Shown: one piece after another, positions 24,200-32,387 of the stretch
Numbering within the stretch: position 1 is the first letter of the stretch
How the letters are laid out: each line of letters starts with the position of its first letter
DNA from: Embleya scabrispora DSM 41855
GTDB lineage: Bacteria; Actinomycetota; Actinomycetes; Streptomycetales; Streptomycetaceae
Direction of reading: 5' to 3'
DNA: 64,000 bases
NCBI RefSeq assembly: GCF_000372745.1
Contig: NZ_KB889719.1
Coordinates: 206,247-270,246 of the forward strand
The notes under the pieces: model-generated
Seen by the model: the letters and a program-made list of their open reading frames with translations, nothing else
What the model was told of the DNA's origin: nothing
Database searches by the model: none
Translations under genes and position numbers: made by a program

Positions 24200-25528
24200 T
24201 CAGGGACGACCGAGTGCCCGGTACGTCCATCCTGCGCCGCGCCAGCGCACCGGGTCGAGGGCGTTGCGCCCGTCGAGTACCCGCCGCTCGGCAACGATCT
24301 CGCCCAGCACGGCCGGATCCATCTCGCGAAACTCCGACCACTCGGTCAGGTGCAGCACCACGTGCGCGCCGCGGGCGGCGTCGAAGGCGGTGTCGGCGTA
24401 GGTCAGGCCCGGGTACATCTTCCGGGCGTTGTCCATCGCCTTGGGGTCGTACACGGTCACCTCGCCGCCCTGGAGCTGCACCTGGGCGGCGACGTTGAGC
24501 GCGGGCGAGTCGCGGATGTCGTCCGAGTTTGGCTTGAAGGCGGCGCCGAAGACGGCGACCCGGCGGCCCAGGAAGCTGCCGTCGCACTGTTCGCGGGCGA
24601 GATCGACCATCCGGAACCGGCGGCGCATGTTGATCGCGTCCACCTCGCGCAGGAAGGTGAGCGCCTGGTCGGCGCCCAGTTCACCCGCTCGGGCCATGAA
24701 CGCGCGGATGTCCTTGGGCAGGCAGCCGCCGCCGAAGCCGAGCCCGGCCTTGAGGAAGCGGCCGTTGATCCGCGGGTCGAAGGCGAGCGCCTGGGACAAC
24801 TGCTCGACATCGGCGCCGGCCGCCTCGCAGACCTCGGCCATCGCGTTGATGAACGAGATCTTGGTGGCCAGGAACGAGTTGGCGGCGGTCTTGACCAGCT
24901 CGGAGGTGGCGAAGTCGGTCACCACGAGCGGGACACCCTCGTCGAGCAGGCCGGCATACACCTCGCGCAGTGTGTCCTCGGCCCGCTGCGAGCGCACGCC
25001 GATCACCAGCCGGTCCGGGTGCAGGGTGTCCTGGACGGCGTAGCCCTCGCGCAGGAACTCGGGGTTCCAGGCCAGCTCGGCCTCGGCGCCCACCGGCGCC
25101 AGCTCGGCGATCCGGGTGGTCAGCCGCTCGGCGGTGCCGACCGGGACGGTGGACTTGCCCACGACCAGGCACGGGCGGTGCAGCAGCGGGGCGAGCGCGT
25201 CCACGGCGGCGTCGACGTAGGACACGTCGGCGGCGAACTCGCCCTTGCGCTGCGGCGTGTTCACGCACACGAAGTGCACGTCGCCGAACTCGGCGATCTC
25301 GGCGATGTCGGTGGTGAAGCGCAGCCGCCCCGATGCCACGTGCGGGGCCATCAGCTCTTCGAGCTCGGGCTCCCAGAACGGCGTCCGACCGCTCGCGAGG
25401 GTGGCCACCTTGTCGGGATCCACGTCCATCCCGAGGACCTCGAAGCCCAGCTCGGCCATGCACGCCGCGTGCGTGGCGCCCAGGTAGCCGGTACCGATGA
25501 CCGTGATGCGGGGTGCCACGTACGTCAC
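24200..25528 (-). CDS. UDP-glucose 6-dehydrogenase
   Basis: A 442-residue enzyme oxidising UDP-glucose to UDP-glucuronate with two NAD+. The N-terminal Rossmann motif is VIGTGYLGATHA; SKSTVPVGTAERL-type residues follow (VGKSTVPVG), and the catalytic cysteine is in GFGGGCLPKD. The C-terminal UDP-binding domain contains AFKPNSDDIRDSPAL. Length is normal. The GTG at 25528 has GAAGAAG upstream, and a second GTG three codons in is possible. UDP-glucuronate would feed acidic cell-wall or exopolysaccharide synthesis, which fits the glycan genes further right. Confidence 0.93.
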   Translation of the reverse strand: MTYVAPRITVIGTGYLGATHAACMAELGFEVLGMDVDPDKVATLASGRTPFWEPELEELMAPHVASGRLRFTTDIAEIAEFGDVHFVCVNTPQRKGEFAADVSYVDAAVDALAPLLHRPCLVVGKSTVPVGTAERLTTRIAELAPVGAEAELAWNPEFLREGYAVQDTLHPDRLVIGVRSQRAEDTLREVYAGLLDEGVPLVVTDFATSELVKTAANSFLATKISFINAMAEVCEAAGADVEQLSQALAFDPRINGRFLKAGLGFGGGCLPKDIRAFMARAGELGADQALTFLREVDAINMRRRFRMVDLAREQCDGSFLGRRVAVFGAAFKPNSDDIRDSPALNVAAQVQLQGGEVTVYDPKAMDNARKMYPGLTYADTAFDAARGAHVVLHLTEWSEFREMDPAVLGEIVAERRVLDGRNALDPVRWRGAGWTYRALGRP

Positions 25529-25654
25529 CTGACTTCTTCGTCGTGGGAATGGGGCGTGACCTGGATCGTATCGGCCGGGGTCGGGGCGCCGTCGCCGAAC
25601 CGTGGCCGAGCCGGTGCGAGCCCGAACGGGGTGCGGCTGAATAATTGTGGACGC

Positions 25655-25687
25655 CAGTGTTGTTTACTGAGCGGTAATAAAACACTG
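25655..25687. promoter_or_regulatory. Nested palindrome upstream of acyl-CoA dehydrogenase
   Basis: CAGTGTT (25655-25661) is mirrored by AACACTG (25681-25687). Inside it, TTAC (25664-25667) is mirrored by GTAA (25674-25677), almost concentrically. The site is AT-rich against its surroundings and ends 47 bp before the GTG start at 25735. It fits a TetR- or GntR-type repressor operator over the promoter. Confidence 0.6.
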
Positions 25688-25734
25688 CATACTCAGCTGC
25701 TGCACACTCTTCTTCTGTTGAGAGGTAGGCACCC

Positions 25735-26895
25735 GTGGCCGGACGAAAAGACTTCGACTTCTTCCGCGTTTCCGAGGAGCACGACATGCTCCGCGAGTCG
25801 GTCCGCGCCCTCGCGGAGGCGAAGATCGCCCCGTTCGCCGCCGAGGTCGACGAGCAGTCCCGATTCCCGCAGGAGGCGCTGGACGCGCTCAGCGCCAACG
25901 ACCTCCATGCGGTGCACATACCGGAGGAGTACGGCGGCGCCGGCGCCGACGCGCTGGCCACCGTGATCGTGATCGAGGAGGTCGCCCGTGTGTGCGCGTC
26001 CTCGTCGCTGATCCCGGCGGTCAACAAGCTCGGCACCATGCCGCTGATGCTGTCCGGCTCCGAGGACCTCAAGCGGCGCTACCTGGGCGCCGTCGCCCGC
26101 GGTGACGGGATGTTCTCGTACTGCCTGTCCGAGCCCGAGGCGGGCTCGGACGCCGCCGCGATGAAGACCCGCGCGGTGCGCGACGGCGACTCGTGGGTGC
26201 TCAACGGCGTCAAGCGCTGGATCACCAACGCGGGCGTGTCCGAGTTCTACACGGTGATGGCGGTGACCGACCCGGACAAGCGCAGCAAGGGCATATCGGC
26301 CTTCGTGGTGGAGAAGTCGGACGAGGGCGTCTCGTTCGGCGCGCCGGAGAAGAAGCTCGGCATCAAGGGTTCGCCGACGCGCGAGGTCTACCTCGACAAC
26401 GTTCGGATCCCGGCCGACCGGATCGTCGGCGCCGAGGGCACCGGCTTCGCCACCGCGATGAAGACCCTCGACCACACGCGCGTGACGATCGCGGCGCAGG
26501 CGCTGGGCATCGCGCAGGGGGCGCTCGACTACGCGAAGGGCTACGTGCGGGAGCGCAAGCAGTTCGGCAAGCCGATCGCGGACTTCCAGGGCATCCAGTT
26601 CATGCTCGCGGACATGGCGATGAAGCTGGAGGCGGCCCGGCAGTTGACCTACGCGGCGGCGGCCAAGTCCGAGCGCGGCGACGCGGACCTGACCTTCCAC
26701 GGCGCGGCGGCCAAGTGCTTCGCGTCCGACGCGGCGATGGAGATCACGGTCGACGCGGTCCAGCTGTTGGGCGGCTACGGCTACACCCGTGACTATCCGC
26801 TGGAGCGGATGATGCGGGACGCGAAGATCACCCAGATCTACGAGGGCACGAACCAGGTCCAGCGCATCGTGATGGCAAGGAACCTGCCGAAGTAG
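25735..26895 (+). CDS. Acyl-CoA dehydrogenase
   Basis: A 386-residue flavoenzyme catalysing alpha,beta-dehydrogenation of acyl-CoA. Seen: the N-terminal helical domain, the FAD/substrate loop YCLSEPEAGSDAA, WITNAGVSEF, the AKCFASDAAMEI helix, QLLGGYGYTRDYPLERM, and the catalytic glutamate in IYEGTNQVQR. Length is typical of short-chain and branched-chain members; the exact chain specificity cannot be read from sequence. The start is GTG with AGAGGTAGG upstream. It is transcribed alone, downstream of a probable operator and ahead of a terminator. Confidence 0.95.
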   Translation: MAGRKDFDFFRVSEEHDMLRESVRALAEAKIAPFAAEVDEQSRFPQEALDALSANDLHAVHIPEEYGGAGADALATVIVIEEVARVCASSSLIPAVNKLGTMPLMLSGSEDLKRRYLGAVARGDGMFSYCLSEPEAGSDAAAMKTRAVRDGDSWVLNGVKRWITNAGVSEFYTVMAVTDPDKRSKGISAFVVEKSDEGVSFGAPEKKLGIKGSPTREVYLDNVRIPADRIVGAEGTGFATAMKTLDHTRVTIAAQALGIAQGALDYAKGYVRERKQFGKPIADFQGIQFMLADMAMKLEAARQLTYAAAAKSERGDADLTFHGAAAKCFASDAAMEITVDAVQLLGGYGYTRDYPLERMMRDAKITQIYEGTNQVQRIVMARNLPK

Positions 26896-26942
26896 AGCGG
26901 GCCCGCTCAAGCGCCGACGGTGGCCGGCTCTGATGTCACCGA

Positions 26943-26979
26943 CAGTCCCTCCGGCCGGATGCTTCGGTCGGAGGGACTG
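26943..26979 (+). terminator. Terminator of the acyl-CoA dehydrogenase gene
   Basis: An 11-bp perfect stem (26943-26953 with 26969-26979), 48 bases after the stop. Confidence 0.82.
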
Positions 26980-27362
26980 CGCGGTTTGCGGTCGTGGCCC
27001 GTGGGCGTACGGCGGTCAGTCGTGGGCCAAGCCGGATTCCACTCGGTCGGCCGGGTTCGGCAGGCGGGATCGCCAGTCGAACGAGGGGCCCTGCGGTGCG
27101 GATGGCCGCGTGGAGGGGTCGTCGTGCGGGAAGTCGACCCAGGGTCCTGCGGATTCCGCCGGCCGTGGGATCGATGCGGTCAACCGCCGGGCTGCCGAGC
27201 CGAGTTTGAGCAGTGCGGCGGACAGCGGGTTGCGGGGGCGTGCTCGGTATCGCATTGCCGCCCTTCGGGATCGGTGGTCTCGCGGGTGGGTGGGCATCGC
27301 CTGGAATCGAGCGCCCGCCCACCCGTCGAGTGGTGAAGACTTCGTACGTCGCCGGCTCGGGG
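26980..27362. other. Intergenic region, no gene seen
   Basis: Open frames cross on both strands, but none has a start with a ribosome site or a recognisable product. A hairpin (27283-27295 with 27313-27325, 12 of 13 pairs) probably terminates the minus-strand methyltransferase gene. The region marks the left edge of the accessory segment. Confidence 0.5.
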
Positions 27363-28391
27363 CTACCCGGACATCGGTCCGCAGGCCATTCGGCCGTGCG
27401 GGCCGTCGTGCCAGGCCCACTGGCCGTCCGGCGTCACGGTGATTCCGTGCTGTTCGCGAGGAGGTTCGCCGCGGCCCCGCCACGCCGTGTAGGCGCTTTC
27501 GATCTCGTCCCACAGGTCGCGTGGGCCGCCTTCGGTCACCCGGAACGAATCGGCGCCGGGTACGTGGTCGACGGATGCCCACGACCGGCCGTCGACGTAC
27601 CAGGTGGTGGACTCGCCGGCCGATGGGCCGGATCCGAAGAACACCCGCTGCTCGATGTCGGGCACGGCCAAGCCGATGGCGAAGTCAGGGTGTTCCTCGC
27701 GGAGTCGGCGCGGGTCCGTGGTGGTGTGGCGGAGTCGACCCTTGTCCGGGTCGGTGATCACGTCACCGACGAACCGGCGTCCGTCGAACGCCCGGCGTTG
27801 CGAACGGGCGTACATGAAGGCGGCGTTGCCGACGAATCGGCCCGAGGCCGTGCCGTCGTGGTCGACGACCAGGCGCAGTAGGCCGGAGTTGTTGTAGGCC
27901 GTTCCCCAGGGCGTGAGGATGACTGCGCCGGGAACCGACTGTTCGACCCACGCGTAGGGGACGTGCCGCACCGCCATGGTGGACAGGACGAGATCGTACG
28001 GCGCGCCGGGTTCGTATCCTTCGAGCCCGTCGCCGATGACCGTGGTCGGGACGGGGTAGCTGCGACCGGTCAGCGCCTTGCGAGCGGCGATTGCCACCGA
28101 GGTGTCCACCTCGACCGAGGTCACGATGCCCCCGGTCAGGGCGGTGGCCAGCAGTGCGGTGGTCCACCCGGTGCCGGTGCCGAGTTCGAGGACGTCGTGA
28201 TCCCGGCGCGCGTCGAGTTGTTCGAGCATGTACCGGACCAGGGAGGGCATCGACGCCGACGAGGTGGGAATCAGGTCGCCGCCCTCGTCGCCATCGTCCA
28301 TCTGCGTGACGAGTGGGATGTCGGCACGGACGGCCCGTGTCCAGCCTTCGGGGTCGGTGCGGCGGTCGATCCGCTCGCCCCCGACCCACAC
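27363..28391 (-). CDS. PCMT-like methyltransferase, probably truncated at the N-terminus
   Basis: A 342-residue protein from the GTG at 28391. It has the S-adenosylmethionine-binding motif DVLELGTGTGWTTALLA, the TSVEVD and IGDGLEGY segments, APYDLVLSTMAVRHVPYAWVEQ and VILTPWGT, as in protein-L-isoaspartate-methyltransferase-like proteins of actinomycetes. Relatives normally carry further residues before the IPD-IWV motif. Here the frame upstream of that motif runs antisense through the HTH region of the neighbouring regulator, so the natural 5' end appears lost. An ATG at 28469 would extend the protein, but only with residues unlike the family. The start is one base from the divergent regulator ATG. 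It may be a remnant or a shortened enzyme. Confidence 0.7.
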   Translation of the reverse strand: MWVGGERIDRRTDPEGWTRAVRADIPLVTQMDDGDEGGDLIPTSSASMPSLVRYMLEQLDARRDHDVLELGTGTGWTTALLATALTGGIVTSVEVDTSVAIAARKALTGRSYPVPTTVIGDGLEGYEPGAPYDLVLSTMAVRHVPYAWVEQSVPGAVILTPWGTAYNNSGLLRLVVDHDGTASGRFVGNAAFMYARSQRRAFDGRRFVGDVITDPDKGRLRHTTTDPRRLREEHPDFAIGLAVPDIEQRVFFGSGPSAGESTTWYVDGRSWASVDHVPGADSFRVTEGGPRDLWDEIESAYTAWRGRGEPPREQHGITVTPDGQWAWHDGPHGRMACGPMSG

Positions 28392-28392
28392 G

Positions 28393-29229
28393 ATGTCGGG
28401 GATGTTGCGCAATCCCGCGCATGTAGGCGCTGAGCTGCGACGACTCCGCCGGGAGGCGGGTCTGCCCATGGCGCGGGTGGCAGAGCGAGCGGGATGGGCC
28501 GAGGGCACACAGTCCCGACTTGAGACCGGGGTGACGCCGATCAAGCCGGGCCAAGTGGCTGTACTGGCCGACATTTTGCGGCTGAGTCCCGTTACCCGGA
28601 TGCGCCTGGATCGGGCCCTGGGCGTGGAACGCCCGGCGGATCCATGGTGGGTGAAGTACGGGGAAGTACTGAGCCGGAACTACGAAGAATTGATCCTCAT
28701 CGAGGCGCAGGCAACTTCGATGGATGTTGCGTCGACCATCATCCCTGGTCCGATGCAAGCTCAGGGCTATGCGCGGGCAACGCTCTTGCAGTCGCCGTTC
28801 GTGCCCGATCCTGACGACGCGGAAATGCTCCTGGAGGTTCGACTGCAACGGGCGGAGATCATCACCGAGCGCGGTGTTCCAGTTTCTGCCACTCTGCCTG
28901 AGGCCGTACTCTCCGCCGGCTTCTGCGGACGGATAGCCTTGCAAGAGCAGTTGCAATACCTGCTCGACTTGAGTCGCCTAGAGAACGTGTGTCTCAGAAT
29001 CCTGCCATCCGACGCCGAGGTTCATCCGTTTCTCGGTGCGGTGACAGTGCTCGACCTGCCGGCTCTCGATGCGCCCGTTGCGTATGCCGAGTGGGAGAGC
29101 GGATCGGCGATGATCAGGGACGTGCGGACTGTTCGTCGGCACCGGAGGAACCTGGACTACCAGCGCGCGGCGGCGCTTTCGGAAGATCAGTCGCAGCGCT
29201 TGATGCAGAGCAGATTGGAAGCGCTTTGA
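28393..29229 (+). CDS. XRE-family regulator with DUF5753 domain
   Basis: A 278-residue protein. The N-terminal helix-turn-helix (about 10-70; GAELRRLRREAGLPMARVAERAGW, in pieces) is followed by a DUF5753 domain (about 95-275; ELILIEAQATSMDVAS, QAQGYARATL, LRILPSDAEVHPFLGA, YAEWESGS). Actinomycetes carry many such regulators, each beside a small DUF397 protein, and this one overlaps its partner by 4 bp. The ATG at 28393 was chosen for its position just ahead of the HTH; ATG 28402 is an alternative. Base composition is slightly less GC-rich than in neighbouring core genes, suggesting an accessory origin. Confidence 0.88.
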   Translation: MSGMLRNPAHVGAELRRLRREAGLPMARVAERAGWAEGTQSRLETGVTPIKPGQVAVLADILRLSPVTRMRLDRALGVERPADPWWVKYGEVLSRNYEELILIEAQATSMDVASTIIPGPMQAQGYARATLLQSPFVPDPDDAEMLLEVRLQRAEIITERGVPVSATLPEAVLSAGFCGRIALQEQLQYLLDLSRLENVCLRILPSDAEVHPFLGAVTVLDLPALDAPVAYAEWESGSAMIRDVRTVRRHRRNLDYQRAAALSEDQSQRLMQSRLEAL

Positions 29230-29408
29230 CCACCATTGACACGTACGCATGGCGTAAGGCCAGTCATTCATCGGGTAGCGAGTCGTGCGTTGAGGTAGCC
29301 CCCCTCCCGGCGTCCACAGGCATACGTGACACCAAGGACCGGGAGCGCGGTCACCTGGAGATCGGCCCAGCCGCATGGGATGAACTGCTGCGCGCCATCC
29401 GGGACTAG
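29226..29408 (+). CDS. DUF397 protein
   Basis: A 60-residue protein starting at TTG 29226, which overlaps the regulator stop (TTGA). It shows the DUF397 landmarks: AWRKASHSSGSESCVEVAP, IRDTKDRERGHLEIG and the final WDELLRAIRD. DUF397 proteins work with XRE/DUF5753 regulators in toxin-antitoxin-like or developmental switches. It is too short to stand out by length alone, but the domain and overlap make it certain enough. Confidence 0.88.
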   Translation: MTTIDTYAWRKASHSSGSESCVEVAPLPASTGIRDTKDRERGHLEIGPAAWDELLRAIRD

Positions 29409-29486
29409 GACCTGTACGAAGTGCCGGCGGCCACCGCGTCGGGTCGGGTGCGCGGTCGGCCCACCGGGCCACGCACCCGATCGGGA

Positions 29487-30701
29487 CTACCGGCCACTTT
29501 GCGGGCGGCGCCAGGGCACGGTCGGGAACACCCGGTCGACGTCGGAGCGATCGGCTCCCTCGACCGCGATGTCGCCGGCCACCGACAGGTCGAGATGAGC
29601 GAAGTATGGAGCCAGTTCCGCCAGTGCGGCCAGCGGCTCGCCGTCGACCTCGTAGCGTGAGATGTCCAGTCCCCTGATCCGCAGGGATTCGAGCTGGGGC
29701 AGGATTGACGACTTCTTCAGCGCGGCCAGCACGCCATGGTCCCCTGCGTCGAACCGCGCCCGGCCCAGGTCCAGATTCCTCAGGCGCGGATAACCGGCGG
29801 CCTCCAACCCGTCGAGCTGCTCGATCGGGCATTCGGCGCCGTGGACGTCCGGCAGGATTTCCAGCTCCAAACTCACCAGACCCGGCAGCGTGACGAAATC
29901 CGGCTCCGAGCCGGGCAACACCGAGCCGTCGGATATGACGGCGCCCCGAAGCCGCAGATCGGTGAGCGCATCCACGCCCACCCAGTGGAACAGCAGCGCG
30001 CCCTCGATGGTCAATGACCGCAGCGACGGGAGCGACTGCCACACGGCAGCGGTCGCTGCGCCGACGAATCCCTCGTCGTAGTGGTCCATCGGGTCGATCC
30101 AGCCGCCGGTCGAGGTCGGGCCCGACTCGTACAGGTGCTGGAAGTCGTAGCCGAAGTACATGCTGATGAGCCGGTCACGCCGCCGGCCGGCCAGTGATAC
30201 GGCCGCGCTCCGCGCGGAGTGGTGGTAGTCCGTGAGGTGCAGCCGCAGTCCCCGCAGTCGACCGGCGGCCGGATGCGACAACAGGGCGTCGATCAGCACA
30301 CCTTCCCACTGCTCGGGGGTGACGCCGTCGACGTCCGCGGCGGGCAGGCGTTCCGCCAGGACGCGCTCGACCAGGGCCCGCCGCTGCGGCCGGGTGAGCG
30401 GAGCCGCCCGGAAGCGGGCTTTGTCGAGGAAGCCCCGTGACCACGTGAACTGCCACGAGCCGTCCGCACGCAGACCGTCCAGCCCCCACCAGCGCTCCAC
30501 CGTCCGGTAGGCATCGGCCAGTTCCGCAACGTCCGCCTGCTCCTTCCGATGGCGGTACTCCAAAAGGATCGCCGCGCCGCGGGGGTCACCCTTCTCGACC
30601 AGGCTTTGGGCATAGCCACACCAGGCGTCCCAGTCCTCGGAGGTCGGTTCGGCCGTCGTATCAGGGGGAGTCACGCCGCTGTCCTCTTCTGTCGCCGACA
30701 C
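29487..30701 (-). CDS. Leucine-rich-repeat-like protein with repeat-companion (TIGR02996-like) N-terminus
   Basis: A 404-residue cytoplasmic protein with no signal peptide or membrane helix. The N-terminus (about 20-55; WDAWCGYAQSLVEKGDPRGAAILLEY, in pieces) resembles the repeat-companion domain TIGR02996, found ahead of leucine-rich repeats in bacteria with large paralogous sets. From about residue 150 onward the spacing of Leu residues (LRGLRLHL, LPSLRSLTIEGALL, LTDLRLRGAVI, LVSLELEIL, PRLRNLDLG, LPQLESLRIRGLDI) fits degenerate LRRs. The function is unknown; such proteins usually bind other proteins. It is an isolated gene in the accessory segment. Confidence 0.78.
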   Translation of the reverse strand: MSATEEDSGVTPPDTTAEPTSEDWDAWCGYAQSLVEKGDPRGAAILLEYRHRKEQADVAELADAYRTVERWWGLDGLRADGSWQFTWSRGFLDKARFRAAPLTRPQRRALVERVLAERLPAADVDGVTPEQWEGVLIDALLSHPAAGRLRGLRLHLTDYHHSARSAAVSLAGRRRDRLISMYFGYDFQHLYESGPTSTGGWIDPMDHYDEGFVGAATAAVWQSLPSLRSLTIEGALLFHWVGVDALTDLRLRGAVISDGSVLPGSEPDFVTLPGLVSLELEILPDVHGAECPIEQLDGLEAAGYPRLRNLDLGRARFDAGDHGVLAALKKSSILPQLESLRIRGLDISRYEVDGEPLAALAELAPYFAHLDLSVAGDIAVEGADRSDVDRVFPTVPWRRPQSGR

Positions 30702-31031
30702 GAGCAGCCATGATCGGCTGCTCCACCGACAAGCCGTGGCGGGTCCGAACGGGCGGGCGAACAGTACGTCATCAGCGCGCCGCGGGGCACGTGGGGCAAA
30801 CAGCGCTCACTGCTGCGTTCCTCAAGGGGTGTACATGAACCGGCGCCCCTTGGAGGGGACTTCCGCCGGAGTATGGGCCAGGGCAGACGGGCCCATGAGG
30901 CTCTTTCGGCGCCGGCGGCGTCACCGCGTGTGGGTGTCTGTATCGACCGACCCCTGCACGCCCGAGGGCCCCACCGCATGCGCGGCGGGGCCCGAACCCG
31001 AGCTTGTCGTCGGTTTTTCGATGTGTGTGGG
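30702..31031. other. Intergenic region with terminator
   Basis: No gene is seen. It contains the promoter side of the 30701 gene and, at 30966-30993, a 12-position hairpin (one mismatch, 4-nt loop) that should terminate the minus-strand lipoprotein gene. Confidence 0.6.
30966..30993. terminator. Terminator of the DUF4232 lipoprotein gene
   Basis: GGGCCCC then CCGC pairs with GCGG then GGGGCCC around a 4-nt loop, 39 bases past the minus-strand stop. Confidence 0.75.
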
Positions 31032-31742
31032 TCAGCCGCCCTGGCCGGCGCTGCCGATCGGGCCGACGTTGATCGGGGAGCCGGAGCCGTCCGTGACGGC
31101 CAGCGTGGCGGCGCCGGGCCAGCGCAGGGTGACCGACTTGGTCTCTCCGGGCGGGGTCACCTTCAGGCCGGTGATGCGGACGCCGGAGCCGCCGCTGTCG
31201 TTGGTCGGGTAGTTGATGCCGAAGGACACCGACTTGTCGCTCTTGAGGGTGAACGCGTCCGCCGGCTGGCCGGTGCGCTTCGCGGACAGCGGTCCCTGGC
31301 TGGTCTCCAGGTCGACGCCGGCGAATCCGGACATCGTGCAGTTGTGGCCGATGTTCTTGAACGTGACCGCGACGGTGCCGTTGGCGTCGCCGCCGATGGT
31401 GCTGTCCATGGCCGTGATCTTCAGGTCGTCGGTGCGGCACTTGCCGATCGAGCCGTTGTCGCCGGCGCCGGTCCCGGCGGTCGTGGTCTGTCCGCTGCTG
31501 CTCTTGCCGGCGGAGTCCTTCCCGGTGGAGTTCCCCCCGCCGCTCTGATTGCCGCCCGTACTCGTGCCCGTGCCCGCGCCGTTGCTCGCCGAGCCGGGCG
31601 GGGTGGCCGCGCCGGCGGCCGGGGGAGCGGGTGAAGAGCCCTTCGCGGCGTTGCCCGAGTCCGTGTCCTGGCACGCCGTCATCAGCATGGCGCCGACGAG
31701 GGCTGCGGAGACGAGAAGGGCCTTGCGACGGTTGCCGGACAT
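31032..31742 (-). CDS. DUF4232 lipoprotein
   Basis: A 236-residue lipoprotein. The signal peptide ends in the lipobox LMTAC with the lipidated C24. A low-complexity Ser/Thr/Gly/Asn linker (about 30-100) leads to a DUF4232 beta-sandwich domain (about 100-235) with KCRTDDLKI, VTFKNIGHNCTMSGFAGVDL and the two domain cysteines. It should sit on the outer face of the membrane with the domain extended by the linker. The role of DUF4232 is unknown. A degenerate match to the surface-regulon operator (31980-31993) lies about 240 bp upstream. Confidence 0.88.
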   Translation of the reverse strand: MSGNRRKALLVSAALVGAMLMTACQDTDSGNAAKGSSPAPPAAGAATPPGSASNGAGTGTSTGGNQSGGGNSTGKDSAGKSSSGQTTTAGTGAGDNGSIGKCRTDDLKITAMDSTIGGDANGTVAVTFKNIGHNCTMSGFAGVDLETSQGPLSAKRTGQPADAFTLKSDKSVSFGINYPTNDSGGSGVRITGLKVTPPGETKSVTLRWPGAATLAVTDGSGSPINVGPIGSAGQGG

Positions 31743-32387
31743 GAAAGATCCCCTGGTAGCCGGTGGTTGAGGCCGAGGCGGTTCGGCTCCTCGGTGCTTG
31801 CCTGATCACTATGGAACGGCTGTGCGCCGAGAAGATACGGGCATCGCCGTTCCACGACACCGCTGTCGCAGACCGGTGACATGGTCACGCGAAGGAACGC
31901 GGGTCGGCCCGGTGCGCACTGTTCGGCGCCCTGGCAACGACACGTTTGCCCTGGTCACACCCATCGCGGCGGAGCTCGATGGACAGTGTTACAGGAGTCC
32001 CGCCGACCCGCGGTGCCCTCGCCGCTCCCATGGTCGGCGCAGCGATACCCAGTCCCCATCACACGTGTCTCCTCCGGACCGCCGCACCCGGACCGACACG
32101 CGGGACCGACACCTTGGCGGTTCCCGGCGGTCACGCCCGGTATCGACACGTCACCCCTGCCTTGGCCGTCCATGCCCACGCCCACCTGACAGTGCTCCGC
32201 AAGTAACAATTCCCAAAAGGGGTTTCACCGGCGATGACGGACGACTGGCCCGGCCGGGCCTGCCCGAGATCCGCCGACCGATCGCCCGCCTCGTCCATCG
32301 GCGACCCTCGCCGTTCACGCACGTCCCGTACCGGTCCCACCGGCGACGCCGATCCCGACATCGTGCCCACTTCGGCCACTACATGGT
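31743..32387. other. Intergenic region of 645 bp, no gene recognised
   Basis: Open frames here have no consistent start, ribosome site or recognisable domain. TGGACAGTGTTACA at 31980-31993 matches the surface-gene operator at 12 of 14 positions, with the central AC swapped to CA. I see nothing else. Confidence 0.45.

Noticed and set aside
26933..27442. Plus-strand 169-residue frame after the acyl-CoA dehydrogenase
   Set aside because: Starts inside the terminator hairpin, has no known domain, and overlaps the methyltransferase antisense.
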